Shown here one piece after another: positions 12,424 to 15,686 of a stretch of DNA of 15,686 bases. The notes beneath the pieces are model-generated. The model was not told the DNA's origin, did no database searches, and saw only the letters and a list, made by a program, of their open reading frames with translations. This stretch comes from MGBC113645 sp036308445 (GTDB taxonomy: Bacteria; Bacillota_I; Bacilli_A; Erysipelotrichales; Coprobacillaceae). Within the stretch, counting starts at the first letter, position 1, and the number at the start of each line of letters is the position of its first letter. The DNA is taken from contig JAXJVS010000088.1 in the NCBI GenBank assembly GCA_036308445.1, positions 1 through 15,686 of the forward strand, read 5' to 3'. Made by a program: the position numbers and the translations under genes.

Positions 12424-13491
12424 TTAATCACCAAATGATATTCCTAATAGTTTTGCACTCTCTATAGTTTCACATGCAGGATCCACATATTTTAATTTAC
12501 CAGCAGTTTCACTTAAAGGAATTGAAGTCACTTCATTTCTATCCAATACAACTAATTTCCCAAAATCATTATTCAAAATAAGTCTTGCTCCCATAGCACC
12601 AAAACGTGATGCCATTAAGCGATCATAAGCACAAGGTTGTCCACCACGTTGGACATGCCCTGCACAAGAGACTCTAATTTCACTATCAATGAGTGTTGTT
12701 AATTGTTCTGCAACTTCATAAGCAACAGAACGTCCATTTCTAGCCGCAACTTTTGCTTTATATTTTTTCTTAGACAATTCTTTATCTTCTTTAGTAATTG
12801 CTCCTTCAGCACAAGCTATTACACTAAATCTTTTACCATTCTTTTCTCTTTCCTTAATTGCTTCAGCAACCTTATTAATATCATAAGGTATTTCTGGCAA
12901 AAGAATAACATCTGCGCCAGATGCAATACCTGCTGATAAACAGATATGCCCTACTTTATGTCCCATGATTTCTACTACAAATACACGATTATGACTAGCA
13001 GCAGTTGTATGAATCTGATCTAAATATGTTGTAGCGATATCAATAGCACTCTGATATCCAAAAGTATAATCAGTACCCCATGTATCATTATCAATTGTTT
13101 TTGGTAACCCAATCACATTTAGTCCTTCTTCAGATAACATATTAGCTGATTTTAATGAACCATTTCCACCTAAAACACATAAACAATCTAATTTTAATTT
13201 CTTATATGTTTTCTTCATTGCTTCCACTTTATCAAAACCATCTTCAATAACTCTCATCTTTTTAAAAGGACAACGAGAAGTCCCAAGAATTGTACCACCA
13301 AGGTTAATAATACCTGAAAAATCTTCTTCTTTCATGACATTATAATTGCCATACATTAAACCCTTATATCCATTTAAAAAACCAATAATTTCAATATTCT
13401 TATCACTATTATATAAAGCTTTAACTAATCCTCTCATAGTAGCATTTAAAGCTTGGCAATCACCACCGCTTGTTAAAATACCCACTCTCAT
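12424..13491 (-). CDS. pfkA: 6-phosphofructokinase, atypical phosphoryl-donor signature
   Basis: 355 residues, longer than the usual 320-residue bacterial enzyme. It phosphorylates fructose 6-phosphate to fructose 1,6-bisphosphate in glycolysis. The N-terminal donor loop is TSGGDCQALNATMRG. The catalytic block is GLPKTIDNDTWGTD (about 128-141), with Asp134 as base. VVEIMGHKVGH, CAEGA and GHVQRGG follow in family order. In the donor loop GGNGS (108-112) the Gly at the position of E. coli Gly104 points to ATP, while Lys131 (E. coli Gly124) is the residue typical of PPi-using enzymes, and the usual Asp before the Gly is Asn. The donor is therefore uncertain. AAAGGAG lies 6 nt before the ATG. It is 11 nt downstream of ppk in the same operon. 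Confidence 0.92.
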   Translation of the reverse strand: MRVGILTSGGDCQALNATMRGLVKALYNSDKNIEIIGFLNGYKGLMYGNYNVMKEEDFSGIINLGGTILGTSRCPFKKMRVIEDGFDKVEAMKKTYKKLKLDCLCVLGGNGSLKSANMLSEEGLNVIGLPKTIDNDTWGTDYTFGYQSAIDIATTYLDQIHTTAASHNRVFVVEIMGHKVGHICLSAGIASGADVILLPEIPYDINKVAEAIKEREKNGKRFSVIACAEGAITKEDKELSKKKYKAKVAARNGRSVAYEVAEQLTTLIDSEIRVSCAGHVQRGGQPCAYDRLMASRFGAMGARLILNNDFGKLVVLDRNEVTSIPLSETAGKLKYVDPACETIESAKLLGISFGD

Positions 13492-13502
13492 ATTATTCTC
13501 CT

Positions 13503-15545
13503 TTATAATGTTAATTTTTTAAAAAAGTATTCTTGACTATTCATTTTTACTTTTTTATTTTTTATGCGTTTATAAGTTCCATCATTCATTAATTCACAAG
13601 CTTTAACATTATCATTTAACATAATATTAAACATTGAACTAAGCGTTTTCTTAATCTTTTCATCTAATACAGGAGCTGCAACTTCAACTCTACGCTCTAG
13701 GTTTCTAGTCATCAAATCAGCAGAAGAAATATAAATTTTCTGATTTTCACCTTTACCAAAAATATAAATGCGAGAATGTTCTAAATATCTACCTACAATA
13801 GAAATAACTCTAATATTCTCAGTTAATCCTTCTACACCAGGTATAATACAACAAATTCCCCTTACAATCATATCAATCTTAACGCCAGCTTGACTTGCTT
13901 CAATTAATTTATCAATCATCTTTTTACTAGTTACTGAATTACATTTAAATCCTACATAAGCTTCTTTTCCTTGCTTAGCAAGTTCAATCTGTTCATCAAT
14001 ATAAGCACAAATTTTAGTAAGCATACACTGAGGAGCAACCATCAATAAATCAGCATTAGGTTCAGTTTCTCCTAAACTCAAATGATTAAATACACTATTG
14101 ATTTCTTCGCCTATTTCTCTAGAAGAAGTCATTAAGGATAAATCAGTATATAACTTAGAAGTATTTTCATTATAATTACCAGTACCTACCTGACAAATAT
14201 ATTCAACCCCCTGATTATTCTTATAAGTAATTAAACATAATTTAGAATGAACCTTTAAACCATCTAAACCATAAATAACACGACATCCTGCATCTTCTAA
14301 ACGTTTAGACCAATCAATATTATTCTCTTCGTCAAAACGTGCTCTTAATTCAACTAAAACAACAACTTCTTTACCATTTTCTGCTGCTTTTATTAAAGAT
14401 TTTACAATCTTTGAATTCTTAGCTACACGATATAATGTCATCTTAATACTTGCAACATTTTTATCTTGGCTTGCTTCATCTAATAATCTTAAAAACGGTG
14501 ACATCGACTCAAATGGATAGGCTAATAAAATATCCTTCTTTAATATTTGTTTAATCATTGGTGTTGTATTCACAACACTAGTATTATTTCTTGCATCTAA
14601 TTTACTATAAAACATTGCTGGATGCATGAATTTTAAATGATCTCTTAAATCCCCAATAAACTTTAAATCCAAAGGTGTTTTGACTTCAAATATCTGGTTC
14701 TTTTTCACATTTAAGAAATTCATCAACATTAAGATTTCTAATTCTTCTAATCCTGGTGATATTTCTAAACGCACAGGAGATAACTTTCTCCTTTGCTTAA
14801 TTAATGTTTCCATCATCTCACGATAATCATCATGTCCATCTAATGAATGATCATCCTCATCAATATCAGCACTTCTTGTCACTCTAATTAATGCTTTATT
14901 TTTTACTGTATATTTAGTAAATATTTTAGATACAAAATGTAAAATAACATCCTCTATTAAAATAAACTGTCCTTGCATACTAGGAATTGCCAGCAATCGA
15001 TCATCCATCGCATTAGCACATGAAATGATTCCCATCTTACGTTTTCCTTTCTTAGATTCTAACTGTACAACTATATATAACTCTCTATTATTCAAAAAAG
15101 GAAACGGCTGTCTTTTTGATACAACTTGAGGTGATATTAAAGGTAGAATCTCACGAGTAAAATACTTTTCAAAATATTTTCTATCTTCTTTATTTTTCAA
15201 ATCCTGGTATTTCACAATACCCCAGCCATATTCTTTTAATTCATTCATAATATTAGCATAAATAGTATCTTTCTTTTTATTTAAGTAATGAATTCTTTTT
15301 AAACATGCTTTTAACTGTTCTTCTCCTGTCATTCCTGTTTTATTCTCCTTACTAGCAGGATAAAACAACACCTGATCAATTAAAGAACCAATTCTCACCA
15401 TAAAAAACTCATCTAAATTAGATTGAAAAATAGAAACAAAATTCAATTTTTCTCCTAAAGGAACTTTAGTATCTTTAGCTTGCATTAAAACTCTATCATT
15501 AAACTTTAACCAAGATAGTTCTCTATTCTCTCTACATTCATTCAT
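13503..15545 (-). CDS. ppk: Polyphosphate kinase 1
   Basis: 680 residues, normal PPK1 length. It reversibly makes inorganic polyphosphate from ATP. The N domain begins with NRELSWLKFNDRVLMQA and has QSNLDEFFMVRIGSL. The two phospholipase-D-like catalytic domains hold the expected histidines: KVHSK (His433, the autophosphorylated residue by analogy with E. coli His435) and RYLEHSRIYIF (His590, matching E. coli His592). ATRN-like MTRNLERRVEV is also present. Start ATG 15545 is chosen because GAGGGGG lies about 9 nt upstream and the conserved family N-terminus begins there; the open frame 23 codons further (to 15614) encodes a hydrophobic run foreign to PPK1. It is first in an operon with pfkA. 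TTTACA and TTAACA repeats 11 bp apart upstream may be a Pho box. Confidence 0.96.
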   Translation of the reverse strand: MNECRENRELSWLKFNDRVLMQAKDTKVPLGEKLNFVSIFQSNLDEFFMVRIGSLIDQVLFYPASKENKTGMTGEEQLKACLKRIHYLNKKKDTIYANIMNELKEYGWGIVKYQDLKNKEDRKYFEKYFTREILPLISPQVVSKRQPFPFLNNRELYIVVQLESKKGKRKMGIISCANAMDDRLLAIPSMQGQFILIEDVILHFVSKIFTKYTVKNKALIRVTRSADIDEDDHSLDGHDDYREMMETLIKQRRKLSPVRLEISPGLEELEILMLMNFLNVKKNQIFEVKTPLDLKFIGDLRDHLKFMHPAMFYSKLDARNNTSVVNTTPMIKQILKKDILLAYPFESMSPFLRLLDEASQDKNVASIKMTLYRVAKNSKIVKSLIKAAENGKEVVVLVELRARFDEENNIDWSKRLEDAGCRVIYGLDGLKVHSKLCLITYKNNQGVEYICQVGTGNYNENTSKLYTDLSLMTSSREIGEEINSVFNHLSLGETEPNADLLMVAPQCMLTKICAYIDEQIELAKQGKEAYVGFKCNSVTSKKMIDKLIEASQAGVKIDMIVRGICCIIPGVEGLTENIRVISIVGRYLEHSRIYIFGKGENQKIYISSADLMTRNLERRVEVAAPVLDEKIKKTLSSMFNIMLNDNVKACELMNDGTYKRIKNKKVKMNSQEYFFKKLTL

Positions 15546-15619
15546 ATAGTCAATCCCCCTCTTTCTATATAAAACTAACATAATAAATATTGACAAATAT
15601 ATCAAGAAAAACACACCAA

Positions 15620-15652
15620 TTTACATAATCTTAACATAATAATTAATGTTAA
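15620..15652. promoter_or_regulatory. Possible Pho-box-like repeats upstream of ppk
   Basis: TTTACA (15620-15625) and TTAACA (15631-15636) are 11 bp apart, as in PhoP boxes of Bacillus, and TTAACAT (15631-15637) also forms a 7-8-7 inverted repeat with ATGTTAA (15646-15652). The direct repeats are on the strand opposite to ppk. No confident ppk promoter was identified; the TTGTCA at 15591-15596 (minus) has only a weak -10. Confidence 0.3.
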
Positions 15653-15686
15653 TTATACCATTAATATATTTATCAAGCTCTTTAAA

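Noticed and set aside
12703..12936. Plus-strand open frame inside pfkA
   Set aside because: Antisense to conserved PFK sequence, Phe/Ser/Cys-rich as expected from reading AT-rich DNA backwards.
15546..15614. 23-codon N-terminal extension of polyphosphate kinase with a hydrophobic run, as if a membrane anchor
   Set aside because: The ribosome site GAGGGGG lies inside this stretch and points to ATG 15545, where the conserved PPK1 N-terminus begins.
1..15686. Search for CRISPR arrays, insertion sequences, tRNA or rRNA genes, phage genes and a defence island
   Set aside because: No regularly spaced repeats, transposase or integrase motifs, tRNA-like cloverleaf or defence domains were seen.

Overview
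The window is a piece of chromosome from a very AT-rich, low-GC Gram-positive bacterium. Strong AGGAGG-type ribosome sites, TTGACA/TATAAT promoters, a lipobox lipoprotein, PTS sugar transporters, RpiR and DegV proteins and a Mn2+ riboswitch all fit the Firmicutes. The gene mix and protein styles suggest a gut Erysipelotrichia-like organism (Coprobacillus or Erysipelatoclostridium type), but that placement is inference. No phage, transposase, CRISPR array, rRNA or tRNA was seen. The region reads as ordinary chromosome with a few accessory modules.

Layout. (1) 1-543, minus strand: the start of accB (biotin carboxyl carrier protein, cut by the window edge) and, upstream of it, acpP (acyl carrier protein), with a complete terminator hairpin between them. 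(2) 779-1430, minus: two tandem lactose/cellobiose-family PTS IIB genes; the distal one carries a 1-nt frameshift next to its active-site cysteine. (3) 1719-3062, plus: a MATE efflux pump, converging on a divergent RpiR/SIS-type regulator (3077-3823, minus). (4) 4158-6247, minus: a helical protein of unknown function, a WYL-domain regulator translationally coupled to it, and a small lipoprotein behind its own promoter, which carries a perfect 8-3-8 palindrome. (5) 6352-7520, minus: DegV-family fatty-acid-binding protein and a small coiled-coil protein. (6) 7618-9631, plus: yigZ, then mntP (Mn2+ exporter) under a yybP-ykoY riboswitch, then a PAP2-family membrane protein. (7) 9694-12324: a PTS IIC permease and a stand-alone MgsA/RarA-C-terminal-like protein (minus), divergent from an RpiR regulator (plus). 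(8) 12424-15545, minus: ppk (polyphosphate kinase) followed by an atypical pfkA.

How the genes work together. The left edge belongs to type II fatty-acid synthesis: ACP carries the acyl chain and AccB feeds malonyl-CoA synthesis. DegV proteins bind fatty acids and may link to lipid supply. The IIC permease has no IIA or IIB beside it and the IIB genes have no IIC beside them, so they may complement one another or other PTS parts elsewhere. The RpiR gene divergent from the IIC operon is its likely regulator. The riboswitch plus MntP is a self-contained Mn2+ detoxification unit. ppk and pfkA share an operon and tie polyphosphate to glycolysis.

The points most worth a second look are the frameshifted IIB, the terminator between acpP and accB, the palindromes at the acpP and lipoprotein promoters, the MgsA/RarA-like domain protein in a PTS operon, and the mixed phosphoryl-donor signature of the PFK encoded next to polyphosphate kinase.
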